Assembly: GCA_032158125.1 (NCBI GenBank) | Contig: JASKOT010000003.1 | Coordinates: 372,001-436,000 of the forward strand | DNA from: Papiliotrema nemorosa | Lineage: Eukaryota; Basidiomycota; Tremellomycetes; Tremellales; Rhynchogastremaceae | Direction: 5' to 3' | Length of the DNA stretch: 64,000 bases | In this document: piece after piece, positions 14,044 to 25,462 of the stretch | How positions within the stretch are numbered: position 1 is the stretch's first letter | How the letters are laid out: the number at the start of each line of letters is the position of its first letter | Position numbers and translations under genes: made by a program | Notes under the pieces: model-generated | Database searches by the model: none | The model's input: the letters and a program-made list of their open reading frames with translations, nothing else | Told to the model about the DNA's origin: nothing

Positions 14044-14643
14044 TCATCCCCCGAGTTTCCATGACCCAGATCTTCCTCCACCCTCCACTCTTTCATCCCT
14101 TTCCCTCCCAGGAGTCGACTGGGCCGAATCAAGCGTCAACTCGACGCAACTCTTGGTCGGAGTATTCACACACGTCGACGTCGTCTCCATACTCGCACAC
14201 GACTTGTCACTTCCCCTCCGACCCTTCAACATCTTCTCCTTGGACTCTAAACTCCTCCTTGACCATCCCGCCGAACCCCACTCTTCGTCGTCGGAGAATC
14301 TAGACCGTCTCCGTTTTAGTTTCCAATACCAGCTGATTGACCACAGTAAGAGGAGAATGGCTAGTACTATGGCTCCCGCGATGAGGTATTTTGGGAGGGA
14401 TTTGGCTAACCCATTGAGAGCCTCAGGCGATAGAGCTGATGGGAGTGCTGATGCCGCATCGCTTGACGAGACTCCTGTCGAGGTCATGGGATCGGGTGAT
14501 GGAGACATCATGAATCTTGAAGACGGAGACGGAGCGAGGGTGGGAGATGTCATAGAGAACGAGTGGGACGAAAGGGCGCGCATGGTGGGTATCACAGATA
14601 TCACCGTCACGGTGAAAGAGGTGGGTATCGAATCCGCGGACAT
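14044..14643 (-). CDS. Putative single-pass membrane protein, unknown function
   Basis: The ATG at 14643 opens a frame of about 200 codons. It has a Ser/Thr/Pro-rich region of about 75 residues and then one strong membrane segment (YLIAGAIVLAILLLLWSISW). A stop-transfer cluster KLKRRRSR follows, and then a charged Ser-rich cytosolic tail ending WKLGG. This layout (O-glycosylated stalk, one helix, short tail) is common among fungal surface sensors. There is no evident signal peptide, so a 5' exon may be missing; the open frame extends a little upstream from a non-ATG codon. No family is recognised. Confidence 0.45.
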   Translation of the reverse strand: MSADSIPTSFTVTVISVIPTMRALSSHSFSMTSPTLAPSPSSRFMMSPSPDPMTSTGVSSSDAASALPSALSPEALNGLAKSLPKYLIAGAIVLAILLLLWSISWYWKLKRRRSRFSDDEEWGSAGWSRRSLESKEKMLKGRRGSDKSCASMETTSTCVNTPTKSCVELTLDSAQSTPGRERDERVEGGGRSGSWKLGG

Positions 14644-15033
14644 GTTGCGGTATTCAGAGTCACCTTCACGAGCCGTATTATACACTGATGTTGTATCGCC
14701 AGGATATGATGGGAGGTGGCTCGTCTCGGTCTCGCACTAGTCTGGCAAAATGAGATCGAGATTAGGTTGAATAGTACTCGACCGTCTTTAGCGTCCAGCG
14801 CAATGGTCGACAGCCCTGTCAAAGGGCTTGGTCCGCAGTGAGAGATGATGGGATGAAGAGGTGAATTGGGAGCAAAGTAGATTTCGATGAGCATCAGAGT
14901 AGATATTTGTTCAACTTGGATCATTCAACGCCTTTACCCCTAAGTGTTTCATCTCTCGCTCGAGGACTTGTACTCGTACTGTACATGTGGGATGTCGCTA
15001 TGCCCTGTCTACAAACAGTGTTCTACGCTCGAA

Positions 15034-18000
15034 TTACTTCTTCTTACCCTTAGCTGCCGCCTCTTTGCCCTTGCCCTTTGGCTTGACAGCTTTGATCAAC
15101 TTGTCTTTGCCCAAATCGTTGACCTCTTCATCTACGGCTTCGTCATCGTCATCCGGTATTGCCTCGTCTTCCTCAAACACATCCTCGTTATCCGGTGCAG
15201 GACCCATATCCGCAATCTTTTTCTTTGAAGCTGCAAACATGTCACCTTTGTGAAATGCGATTGGATGGTCGGCTTTGTTGTACTGCCTGGTAAAGGCGGT
15301 CTTGGTCGCCGTGGGAATCTTCTTCAAGATTGCCTCTTCCTTCATGCTGTCCACGCCCAGCTCGACGAAAGCATCCCAGTCGTCTTTGCCGAGATAGTAC
15401 TCGTCCATGTATGATATGGTCTCGTCAATGGCATCCTGTTGTGTCAGGTTCAAGGCACAAACACGATTCACTCACAGTGCCCTTGGAGGTGAGAGGCAGG
15501 ACAATCTTGGCCGCTAGCATAGGCATATACTGCTCCCTGATCTCCGACTTTCCACCGGATACCTTTAGTCGCATTCGGATTTGGATATCGGTAAGCAAAC
15601 GTTGCAGCTTGGTCTGCTTTGAATTTTGACCCAGCCACTGAGGGAAGGATGGACCCCATGCTCCTGGGCCACCGCCGCCAGTGCGCCTCATCGGACCGTA
15701 AATATATGAGGCAGGTCGAACAGCGGATGTCACGGCATGTAGAGGTAGTAGGGACCAGTGTTGTTCACCACTGTCAGATCAGAATAGGTCATGAGAATTT
15801 GCGCACCCTCTGATCATTCGGTCCACCAAGTCTCCGTCTGAACACGAGTCGGCAGCTTTACTGAGCAGCTCTAGATGCTTCAGATTTCGCTCGGCGCCTT
15901 CGTACTGGCTCAGAGATGCTGGCTCGGTCTTGATGTAGTGTTCCTGCGATGTCAACGTCTGAACCCATGCTTTACTCACCTGCATGAACAGAGGCACAAA
16001 CGAAATGTCGTGGAAGAACAGCTCCATCTTGTCGTTTAGTGTCTCCTTGTTTGTCCTTGAAAAGGCATAGGGTCCGGTCAACCGATCGATGATGGTAAAA
16101 GGCGTCATGATTGAGTTTTTCTCATTGAGCTTTACTCTTAATATTAGATGTGTATCTGAGCATATACTGACAGTTGTTTGCCCTCGTCAAAGTCCATGTC
16201 GCTTTTGGAAAGTTTAAATGTAGACAACATGTTCAAGACTTGCCGTATGTCTGAATTGGCACCTTTGACCAGCTCATCGACGACATTGGCGGGGATCTTC
16301 ATCTTTTCCCTGCAAGTCAGCACCAGGTGCAACATCGCAGAATCCGCACTTGAACAAGATGGACATGATTCTCGATCGTACTTCGATTGGACTCGGTCTG
16401 CACAGTGAGCACGAGTCTGAGCTAGGTTCATGAAAACACACCTCCTGAAGGGCATGCCAAATGTGGTGCTGAGTAGGGGCTTCATCTTTTGCAGTGATTT
16501 ATCGTTGCAGATGAGGATGATGGGAATCTGCCTCAGCTTGATCCAAGGCGTTCCCTTACCTTGGTCTTCTTGACCAATGCATTGAGGGCTCCTACACCAC
16601 CGCGGTCTCCAGCAGACATTCCGTCGACCTCGTCCATGATGAGACATGTTTTCGAGTCTATCCTGACACCGCCGATCGCTGTAGTGCTCTGGACACCCTT
16701 GCCAGCGAAAAAGCCGTCCAGTGAAGTGTTGTCGATGTTGGTGGAATTCTGCTATCAGATCATGCCGCTGAGGGAAGTCTACCTCGACAAGTTTTTTGCT
16801 TCTTGCATCACTTGCGTTGAGCTCTATGGTACTGTACCCCGCTTCTTTGGCCATCAGATGTGCCGATGTCGTCTTGCCGATACCCGGTGGGCCGGATATC
16901 AAAATTGCTCTGTATACCCCCATTCCTTCTTTGCCTGGTTTTTTGAAGCCCGACTTTGCGTTGGTGTCCCTGGGGATCAGTTGAGCATGGTCAAGGGAGC
17001 GGGCAGTACCAAGCCTTGAGCCATTGGCCCAGTCTCTCCACGGGAGCCTTGTTTCCGCAAATCTCTTTCATATTCGTCGGAGCGTACTTTGTGGTCCATA
17101 ATTGTGCACTGGCAGGGGCAACTTTTCTGCTTGGTCAGCTGGGCCTTCATGAGTGCTTACTTTGCTGCGATACCTGTCCCCTCCAATGCAGCCTCTTTTC
17201 GCTTTCGAAGCGCCTCTTCTTCGCGCTCTTTCTTCTCCAAGGCTGCGGCTTGAGCTTTGATCTTTTGATTTTCCTGTTCCTCCTTTTTCAGCATGGCCTC
17301 GTCTGGTTCGTGCTGTCGCGTGCGGATCAGGTTCAGGAAGCCGTCTTCGTCCAATGTTGCGATGCCCTTGGTCTTGATGGTCGCCAGCTTGGCCGCTCCG
17401 GCGCCTTCACCGACAACCACATATGAGGTCTTGCCTGATGGGGCGCCAGTGACTTTGCTGCCTCTCAGTAGGGTTCGTGAAATGAAAGGGAAAACTCACC
17501 CTCCATACCGTTTGACGAGCTCTGATGCGTCGTCTCTACTCAAACTCTCAAGTTCTCCCGTGAAGACGAATGTCAGACCGGCTAGACAGTACGGAGCACC
17601 CTCGGGAATCTCCTTTGATCCCGGAGCGGATGGACCAGCGGCCTTTTTCGCCAGATATGCGCCGTAGCTGTAAGTCAGTGGAAGTGTGCGATGGCACAAG
17701 GGTCACTCACGTGGACATTGCCTTGGCCGGCTTGTCCTCCACCGCTTCCGTAGCCTCATCACCTATATCTGTGTCCTTTACAGAGGCTTTGGCCGGCTTG
17801 GTCGTGGTCTTTTTCACTGGCTCCTTTTTGGCTGACTCTTTTTTCGCTGGAGCTGCTTTCGGTGGTGTTTTCTTGGCAGGTGGTCTCTTCGATTTGGATT
17901 TTTTCGGTGAATCGTCTTCGTCGTAGAATGCGTCATCGTCAGACTCGTCATCAACGTCCATAGGCTGAGATGAGCGACATTATTCGACATGAACCCACAG

Positions 18001-18778
18001 AATCGGCCTTTTTCCCGTTGGCCTTTTTCGGCTCGTATTCTTCCTCTGAATCTGATTCCACGCGGTTGAGCTTTTTTGACTTCCCTCCTAGAGATTGGCG
18101 TTTTGGAGCAGGCTTGATGACCTCGTCGTCAGAGTCAGTCTCGACTGCTTTGCGCTTCATCTCGGCAGGCTTTTTGGAGGAGGGCGGTCTGGATGCAGGC
18201 TTGGGCTGGGGTTTCGGCGTGACTTGGCGAGGCTCTGGTGTAGATTCGACGGAGATGGCTTTCTGAGAGGTTAGCTCGTCCTTCCAGGTCCGACTTGAAG
18301 CGTACAGAGGAGGAAGGCTTGAAGTGTTTGGATGTGGACCTAGGATCAGCTAAGGTACAGAGTCGACGGGCGACACCAACTTGGCGCTGGGAGGTCAGCA
18401 TGAATTCGTGGCAGAGGGCTCAGACTCACTTGGTCTTCTTTGTGGTGTCTTCGTCGCTGTCATCTGTCCATCAGCACGGTCATCCGAAGGATGTACCGAT
18501 CGTTATAGGTTGCTTGCCCGTTCCAGCCTTTGCAGCTGGAGGCTTAGATGGGCCCTACTGGGTCAGCTCAAGCCAAAATCTGCACAGAGATGCGTACGCC
18601 TTGGGAGCCACCGCCAAACTGCCAGTCAGTCGATGTCGAGTGGTATCAAACTCACAAAGTTCCTAATGTCTCCCCCCGGTGGAGGTGCCTCTTTTTTGAT
18701 CTTCTTCGGTTTCTCGCCTGCTGTTTCTTGCGATTTTTTTGGCGATGCGGAGGTCTTCTGGGACGAAGCAGGCGCCAT
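15034..18778 (-). CDS. RFC1: Replication factor C subunit 1 (large subunit of clamp loader)
   Basis: The large subunit of the RFC complex, which loads PCNA at primer-template junctions. The ATG at 18778 gives MAPASSQKTSASPKKSQ and a long Lys/Ser/Asp-rich N-terminus. A BRCT domain follows (about 17150-17650), reading CLAGLTFVFTGELESLSRDDA and continuing through SYVVVGEG. The AAA+ module has Walker A GPPGIGKTTSAHLMAKEAGY (about 16850-16910) and Walker B LIMDEVDGMSAGDRGG (about 16610). The C-terminal RFC1-specific domain includes MDEYYLGKDDWDAFVELG, and the protein ends in an acidic then Lys-rich tail stopping at 15034. Many introns interrupt it. It shares a 158-bp divergent promoter with ORC2. 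Confidence 0.95.
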
Positions 18779-18852
18779 TCTGACCTGAGCTGCGTCTTGA
18801 GAATACCTGTCGTCGCGAATGTAGAGGTGATCCAAGATGAGGTGCGATCGGG

Positions 18853-18858
18853 ACGCGT
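18853..18858. promoter_or_regulatory. ACGCGT (MCB-type) box in the RFC1/ORC2 bidirectional promoter
   Basis: ACGCGT is the MluI cell-cycle box bound by MBF (Mbp1/Swi6 or Res1/Cdc10) in ascomycete yeasts at G1/S. It sits centrally in the 158 bp between the two start codons. Function in this species is inferred. Confidence 0.5.
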
Positions 18859-18936
18859 TTCGTCATGTTCAGCGGGGATCGCCGCCTGTCTAAAGTCGCA
18901 TCAGCCCACACCTTGAACTTCATCACCATCACAACC

Positions 18937-20499
18937 ATGGCACGAGCAGGACCGTCAAGGAGGTCTCGAGCCATCAGCGAAGAGGATGAAGATGGGCCTA
19001 GGCAAGAGGCGAGCGCGTCGCACTTGGTGTCGTTTTTGACAGGGTATGACGACCGGCATCCCTCTGACCAAGAAGGATCGTCCGATGAGGACAGGCAGGA
19101 CGGCTCGGACGACGATCTCGAGGAGGAGGACGAGGAAGAAGACATGGATGCAACACCGACAAAGAGGGCAAAGACGGGATTAGTGGGAACGAGTACGCCT
19201 CGTTCAGCTCGTTCAACGCCAAAGTCTAAACGGACCCCTCGGAAAGCTGCGACACCGAAGGAGCTGCCCAAAGAAGGGGATCCAGGGTTTGTCAGGCCTA
19301 CTAAATCGGATGCATATTTTTTCGCCATGTCTAGGTCTTCTAGGACGTCGGGAAATTCATACTCGGCATTGGTCAAACCGCTCTCCCAGGCTCAATACGA
19401 GCGATATACTTCGAAGGCGAGGGCGACGGGGAAGAGCAAAGAGGAGGTGGAATCGCTTCAGGAGGGGTATTCAGAGAGGTTTGATCAATGGGAAGCGGAG
19501 CTGGATGAGGGGTTTGATCTGATGGTCTATGGATTTGGGTCAAAAAGGAGGGTGTTGAACCGGTTTGTGAGGGAAAAATTGGCTCGGCGGGGGCACTGTG
19601 TGGTTGTCAATGGGCATTTTCCGGGGACGAATATACGTGACGTCCTGGGGAATGTGGAGGACTCGCTCGGAATACCTCAGGACGTACCGGTACCGCTATC
19701 CGGCACGCCTTTGGAGAAGCTGGCAAACCGGATCTACGGGTACTTTGTCCCAACTCACGCCTTGTCACGGAAGAACTCCAGCGCAGAGGCTCCACTGTAT
19801 CTGGTGATACACAATATCGACTCGCCAGGGATGCGATCGCCTCGTGCTTTGGGTGTCCTCGCTTTACTCGCGTCAAACCCGCGCATCCATCTCGTGGCGT
19901 CTTTTGACCATGTCCACACTCCACTGCTCTTCCCGGCGTCCATGTCGCACAAGCCGAAACACTATTACGCAAAAGGAGAATACAAGGGCGTGCCGCAAAG
20001 CTCTAGGGGATTCAACTGGATCTACCACAACGTGACGACATTCGACGATTATGATGTGGAATTGACGTATCAACGGTTGTCCGCCTCGACAACTTTGGGC
20101 GGAATCACCTCGTCTCATACTGGGGGGATCTCGGAAGAAGGAGCGCTGCAGATTCTCAAATCGGTCCCACCCATGGCATTGCGACTGTTCAAGCTGCTCC
20201 TCACCAAACAACTCGATGCGCTCCCTCCGGATCCGACCTTGCACACTGCTCATCCGGCCGCTCAGGTCGCTCCGGTGTTTGGGATCGACAATGATACATT
20301 GCAACGTTTGTCGAGGGAAAAATTTATCGCGAGGGAGGAGGAGAGGTATAATGCGTTGATGGGGGAGTTTAAGGATCATGGGTTGGTCGTCGAGGCGCAG
20401 GGAGATGTCGAAGGGAGGACGGGGAGGTGGGATTGGATTCCGCTGGGCAAGGCGGCGTTGGAGCGGGTCTTGGAGACTATGCACGAGGTGGAGGTGTGA
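18937..20499 (+). CDS. ORC2: Origin recognition complex subunit 2
   Basis: An ORC2 subunit, part of the complex that marks replication origins and recruits Cdc6/Cdt1/MCM. It is intronless. The ATG at 18937 (ACAACCATGG, a good context) gives MARAGPSRRSRAISEEDEDG. An in-frame ATG at 18865 is possible but less likely. After an acidic, Lys/Arg-rich disordered N-terminus the conserved core reads KSDAYFFAMSRSSRTSGNSY, then FDQWEAELDEGFDLMVYGFG, KRRVLNRFV, VVVNGHFPG and IHNIDSPGMRSP. This is the degenerate AAA+ fold of ORC2, and a C-terminal winged-helix region follows (about 20100-20499). The stop is at 20499. Confidence 0.95.
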   Translation: MARAGPSRRSRAISEEDEDGPRQEASASHLVSFLTGYDDRHPSDQEGSSDEDRQDGSDDDLEEEDEEEDMDATPTKRAKTGLVGTSTPRSARSTPKSKRTPRKAATPKELPKEGDPGFVRPTKSDAYFFAMSRSSRTSGNSYSALVKPLSQAQYERYTSKARATGKSKEEVESLQEGYSERFDQWEAELDEGFDLMVYGFGSKRRVLNRFVREKLARRGHCVVVNGHFPGTNIRDVLGNVEDSLGIPQDVPVPLSGTPLEKLANRIYGYFVPTHALSRKNSSAEAPLYLVIHNIDSPGMRSPRALGVLALLASNPRIHLVASFDHVHTPLLFPASMSHKPKHYYAKGEYKGVPQSSRGFNWIYHNVTTFDDYDVELTYQRLSASTTLGGITSSHTGGISEEGALQILKSVPPMALRLFKLLLTKQLDALPPDPTLHTAHPAAQVAPVFGIDNDTLQRLSREKFIAREEERYNALMGEFKDHGLVVEAQGDVEGRTGRWDWIPLGKAALERVLETMHEVEV

Positions 20500-20987
20500 T
20501 GCATCGAGTCTCCACAGGGTGGCGGTTGCGAGGTGAAATCTGAAACGCGGAATGTCGGTCGTCAACCATGATCCAGGCAACACTTTCGTCTTCACCACCG
20601 ATAGTCCCCACCGCTCACGATTAAAAGCGTTATTGCCTGGTATGCAATGCTACATGTTGCGACCAAGGCGACTAACTTGTCTCCCAGGTTGACAACTGAC
20701 AACGCCCAGTGACCGTCTCTTTGACTCCCGTGAAGGATACCTGATCTATTTATGCCTCGCTAGACGAATATATATGTGCGAGCAGCCTCACAACGATACT
20801 GAAAACCTGCTTCCATCTATCGTCTTACTCATACTAATACTTGCTCCTCTTGATCCTGGTGATCAAAGCGATTTTTGGTGAGCTTTCATCGTGACAAGCC
20901 TAACGTGCTAGACCTTGTTCAGCAGCTGGATTGCGTACCGACATCACTCTCCTTCGCCGCTCTTTTACTTATACGCTGGTCGTCAAG

Positions 20988-22824
20988 ATGAGATCTACCG
21001 TACTTGCGACGGCGCTTTACTCTTTGCTCCTGTTGTCTGAAGGCTCCTCCGCCCGACCCAGTGTCCATGTAAGCGCTAGTCTTGCTGTGGCTCATATTCA
21101 GGAGCTCCGTCGAGATCTTGTCATCAAGGAGACTGCCAATCTCGTAGTTCGAGCACCACAGAACACTTTGCCCACTTCAACCGCCGCGGCGACCACTACC
21201 GACTGCGATCAAAACAACTTGGCCGCGCGTCAGGGTGGTCAGGGAGGTGGAGGGAGATTTGGCGGTGGAAGGTTTGGTGGTGGGCGATTCGGTGGAGGCG
21301 GGTTTGGCGGTGGGCGAGGGAACAACACTGGTGGAGGTGCAGGTGGAAACGTGAGTCATAGTGGCATATGTGTAGGCTGATAGTAGGGCGCCGTCGTCTC
21401 GTCCTCTGCTCCGCCCAGTACTTCTTCTCCCGGTAACAACGGTGCCGCGCAGGGCAATGGCCAAGGCGGTGGTCAAGGAGGAAACGCGGGGCAGGGGCAG
21501 GGCCAGGGCCAAAGCAATGGTAATGGCCAAGGCAGCAACGGACAGGGCAACAATGGTCAAGGTGGGCAAGTGAACAACGGTCAAGGAAACAATGGTCAGG
21601 GCGGGAACAATGGCCAGGAAAACAGTGGCCAAGGCAATAACGGTCAAGGCAATAACGGTCAAGGCAATAACGGTCAAGGCAATAACGGTCAAGGTAACAA
21701 CGGTCAACAGAACGACAACCCGGACAAGGGAGGTGATAACTCGGGGAACAATGGTCAGAACAATAACAACAATGTAAGTGAGAAGTGGGACTGCAGGCAT
21801 TGCTGACTTGCCTAGGGAGCAGCTGCACCACCCGTCGCGGGGAATGAGAATGGTCAGCCTGGTCCGTCGGTTCCGCAACTCGAGATCAACGGCGGATTAA
21901 GTGAGCGACATCATAGTGAAGGATGACTGATGGTAGCCCTGGACCGATCGCTATTGCTCAACAATGTCGCGGGTGGGAATGCGACGGCAGGCGAGGCGCA
22001 GTCTGCAGTGTCGAACAATAATTTCATCAGCGTAGGTGTGGCTAGATACTCGGCTGAACATAGTTTTGTCAGGGTAAGACTCTGACCGATGGGCTGCAGG
22101 TCCAAGGGGGTAGTTGCGCGTGAGTGCATTACATGGTTGAGCTGATTATCAGGGTCACGCCTATAGGTGATGTAAGTCACCTTCGTGATGCCCAACCCAC
22201 GCCAGATACCATCCACCGCAAACCTCGTCTCGACTTTCTTCACCAGTCCGGTAGGTGGGGAGTCTAACGTTTACTGACGAGGAGAAAAACGGGGAACAGT
22301 TGAAAGCGGGTCAGACGTTTACCATTTCCCTCGCGGTTCAGGGAATGGTCCTGGGTAAGTATTGGACCCGACGGTACTGATTATAGGATCTTTCACCAAC
22401 GCCAAGACGACATACTACAAGGCGCCACAGCAGCTCTCTGGCGGGTGAGTGATATTGCGGGGTGTCTGCTAATCGGTAGCAAGATCGTCGGTCACGCCCA
22501 TGTGACGATCCAAAAGATGTCCTCTGCCGATTCGACTGCGATCCTTCCCCCTGGGGTGTTTGCCTTTTTCAAGGGATTGGACTTTGGCGATGGTGTGTGG
22601 ATGGTAGAGGCGCCACTGACCGTAGTGAATGGCATCTCGAGCGTTGATGTGGTCGGTGGTCTCACTGCCGGGGCATATAGGATCTGTACCATCATGTGTA
22701 AGTATATGGCTTGCTTGACGATGTGCGATGGCTCATGGAAGCCAACTCGAACCATGCGTCGGTCATTTTGCCCGTGGCGCAGCGAGGCGCGGAGAATACC
22801 TGCAGGTGGGTAAAGGTGGGGTGA
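20988..22824 (+). CDS. Secreted Gly/Asn/Gln-repeat protein with conserved fungal C-terminal domain
   Basis: The ATG at 20988 gives a signal peptide (MRSTVLATALYSLLLLSEGS). Then come GGGRFGGGRFGG-type repeats (about 21240-21320), a long NNGQG repeat tract (about 21440-21770) and a C-terminal domain. That domain reads LDRSLLLNNVAGGNAT, GKTLTDGLQVQGGSC, TPIGDIPSTANLVSTFF, LKAGQTFTISLAVQGM, KIVGHAHVTIQKM and FAFFKGLDFGDG, ending near ANSNHASVILPVAQRGAEN. I recognise this order as a widespread uncharacterised extracellular family of basidiomycetes and ascomycetes; its function is unknown. Small introns follow GTRRGT donors, including one of only 34 nt (22172-22205). A TGA at 22822-22824 closes the frame, but a donor-like GTGGGTAAAG just before it could extend the gene. 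Confidence 0.75.
21440..21770 (+). repeat. Low-complexity NNGQG coding repeat
   Basis: Tandem 15-bp units close to GGTCAAGGCAATAAC encode Asn-Asn-Gly-Gln-Gly. The central copies (about 21625-21700) are nearly identical in DNA as well as protein, which indicates recent expansion. Confidence 0.85.
22172..22205 (+). other. 34-nt intron
   Basis: GTAAGT donor, CCCAAC branch-like site and CCAG acceptor. Removal joins TPIGD to IPSTANLVSTFF, matching the order expected in this secreted family. Confidence 0.6.
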
Positions 22825-23812
22825 GGTGATACTGATGGGTAGTTATTTCAACGTGGCATGAGCCGATGGAGTGGTAGAGTGATGTAGTGCATGCATTTGT
22901 GTCATCCCGTTGAGAATAGAGCATTTTGAGCAGTGGCAATAGACACCTTGGGCGCGAAGTCGGGCATACACATGTTGACCTGTCAGCCACTTTAAAGGGT
23001 GGAGAGGCGCCCTTAATCGTGAGAGATATTGATGCAGTAACAACCTGCTAACGCCTTGCGATGTTGGGCTGACAGACCGGATAATGAAGGTATAGGGACG
23101 AGTAATATTAGACATTAGGACAGGTCAAGTGAAGGACGAGATACTGCAGGGACAACTGACCTCTGGATTGTGCAGGATAATTGTTTAGCAGGTCATGTCA
23201 CCTGGCTCTGGGGTCAGCAAGAGATGCAGGTTATGTGGGCAAACACCAGAGTTTGGAGCGAAGAGCAAACACTGAGGGATGGTGCAGCGGTGGAACGCGA
23301 GAGAATTGTTCCTCCTCTTCCTACTCCAGGGACTCATCGGGAGAAGGCATGTTACTAGTGCGAGATGCACTCGGACGATGAGACACGAAGAATCACCAAG
23401 GATTGAAAATTGGAGAAAGGGGCATCGCATTGCGGCGCGGTCGACGGCGTTGCTCATGCCGCACCGGTATCGCAAACTGCTCGATCCCCATACATCGGTG
23501 GATAGGAGCTTTATGTTTAGCCTGCCAAGCGCTCATGTGCATACCACATGACTCGTTGCTTTCGCGCTAGGTGGAGCCCGAAAGATCCCTTTGGTGCCCC
23601 TTCAACCTGTGTTGCCCCGAGGCAGCAGCCACGACAGTCCAGTCACGACTATACATCGACGCTAGGACGTTAAAACGAGAACGATCCCTCCGCTCGGGTG
23701 ATTGCAGCTTCAGGTCATGTAGCTGTTGTCGCTACATTCCACCGAGATCACTCAAATTTCGTTATAAAACCCTGGGGTTGGACGTCTCAGCACGATCACA
23801 CCAACCGCAGTC
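22825..23812. other. Intergenic region with a TATA box near its right end
   Basis: No open frame with coding character on either strand. A TATAAA at 23763-23768 lies 45 bp before the GH39-like start codon. Nothing else is recognised. Confidence 0.5.
23763..23768 (+). promoter_or_regulatory. TATA box of the GH39-like gene
   Basis: GTTATAAAACC lies 45 bp upstream of the ATG at 23813, implying a short 5' UTR. Housekeeping genes in the window lack such an obvious TATA box, which suits an inducible secreted enzyme. Confidence 0.5.
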
Positions 23813-25260
23813 ATGACTACTCTGACCAACCTATTCGCCCTCCTCGCAACCATCGCATCGCTCAATGCAGCTCCAACTCTCAACCGAAGAGATGGCTCTG
23901 CGATAGTCAATCTAGCCAACAACACTGGCACTCCCTCACACTATGGATCTGGGATCTTGTACGGTGTACCCGACACCCTTGGCCAGATACCAGACGCTTT
24001 CTACAACGATATGGGCTTCAACTATCTCCGAGCTGGAGGAGCTCAGATCGGCGAGCCCGGAAGAGGCTGGCTTTACGGCGTGCAAGAGTACAAGGTAGAC
24101 CCCTTCACATTTCGCGCTGACAATAGAACCGATTTCAATCCGCATTATCCAACTACAAGACTGCCCGGTCGCACAACGCTCCTTTCGTCATCATGCCTTC
24201 GGACCTCTATGGTGCCGACACTACGCAGAGTTCCGACGCCGCTTACCCAGGTGACAATGGGGACTTTACCGACTATGACAACTTCCTGGACAATCTCTTC
24301 GCCGACATTGAAAGCAACGGCATGACTGATGGCCTCGTATTTGACATTTGGAACGAGCCCGATCTAGGTACCGTCTTCTGGGGCAGAAGTCAAGCCCAAT
24401 ACCTCGACATGTGGACTCACACCTACGACCGTCTCCGCGATAAATTCGGCACGACACTGCTCATATCCGGGCCATCCTCCTCGAGCGAGCCCAACCTCGG
24501 CAACGGATGGTTTACCGCATTTGCCGCTCACGTCAAAAACACCAACACGGTCCCCGACCAATGGACCTGGCACATGGAAACCGGCGGTAGCTCGATGGAT
24601 AACGCCAACGATGGGTTTCAAAAAGTTCTCGCTCAGTATGGCCTGCCGCAACCCTCCACCGAGGTCAATATCAACGAGTACGCCATCTTCAGCGAGCAAA
24701 ACCCGACCTGTGCGGTTTGGTGGCTTTCCCAACTCGAACGACACAACTCCATCGGTCTCCGAGGCAATTGGCTGAGCACCGGCCAGCTCCACGACTTTTT
24801 GGCAAGCTTGCTGAGCAAGCCCGGAGCCCCAGACCAATACTCTAGCACCGGTACCGGGTACTATACCAACGGAGAATACCAAGTATACAAGTATTACGCC
24901 ACTCAAATGACGGGCTACCGACTGGGTACCTCTCCGTCCCCCGACATGGCCCTCGATGTCTACGCCACAGTGGACGTCGATGCGAAAAAGGTCCGGATCC
25001 TCGCCGGAACACGGAACGCCAGCGGCTCCTGGGCCATCGAGCTCGACAATCTCTCTTCCCTTGGATTCCCAGAAGAGGGAACGTTGGTCATCCAGGCCTA
25101 TGGCTTCCCGAACAATGGGCATTACGGACAAGTCGACGCTCAGACCAACTATGGAACATACGGCCACGCGTACTCTGGCAATACCCTCTCGTTCCCGATC
25201 TGGCAGACGAGCGATCAAGGCTTGGACACTGCTTATGCTTTCGAGTTTGATCTCCCGTAG
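23813..25260 (+). CDS. Secreted glycoside hydrolase, GH39-like (clan GH-A)
   Basis: The ATG at 23813 gives signal peptide MTTLTNLFALLATIASLNA. Two exons (23813-24094 and 24127-25260) encode 471 residues. The TIM-barrel motifs are MGFNYLRAGGAQIG, NAPFVIMPSDLYGAD and FDIWNEPDLGTVFW, where NEP contains the clan GH-A acid/base Glu. The likely nucleophile region is STEVNINEYAIF. A beta-rich C-terminal domain follows, ending YAFEFDLP. This best resembles the GH39-type beta-xylosidase-like enzymes of basidiomycetes; related GH-A families cannot be excluded. The only intron is 32 nt. Its removal is required to join the two frames and gives EYKNRFQSALSNYKTARSH, typical of the family. The gene converges on the GH128-like gene (202 bp between stops). 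Confidence 0.85.
24095..24126 (+). other. 32-nt intron, shortest in the window
   Basis: GTAGAC donor, GCTGAC branch site 7 nt before the AATAG acceptor. Its length is not a multiple of three and both flanking frames are strongly coding, so splicing is required. Confidence 0.75.
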
Positions 25261-25462
25261 GCAGTATATAAAGACTTTGAAAACGATGCATGTATGGCTG
25301 TGCTGCATCTGCATTCTTAGGACTGCTATGCCACCTCCTTCCGGCCTATGCAGCTACCTATCATTCACACGGGGTGTGCTGATCGGGCATCACTTGCCAC
25401 CTTGCACATACTGCTGGCCCCTATGGATCAGCACGAACATCATGCCATGGCGACACATGTAC

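Noticed and set aside
21177..21878. Minus-strand frames of 233 and 211 codons rich in Val/Ile/Leu or Cys/His
   Set aside because: Antisense translation of the NNGQG DNA repeat; the periodicity comes from the repeat, not from a protein.
24364..25314. 316-codon minus-strand frame over the GH39-like gene
   Set aside because: It is the antisense of a strongly biased coding exon, with no ATG-led domain or splice logic; the plus strand has clear GH motifs.
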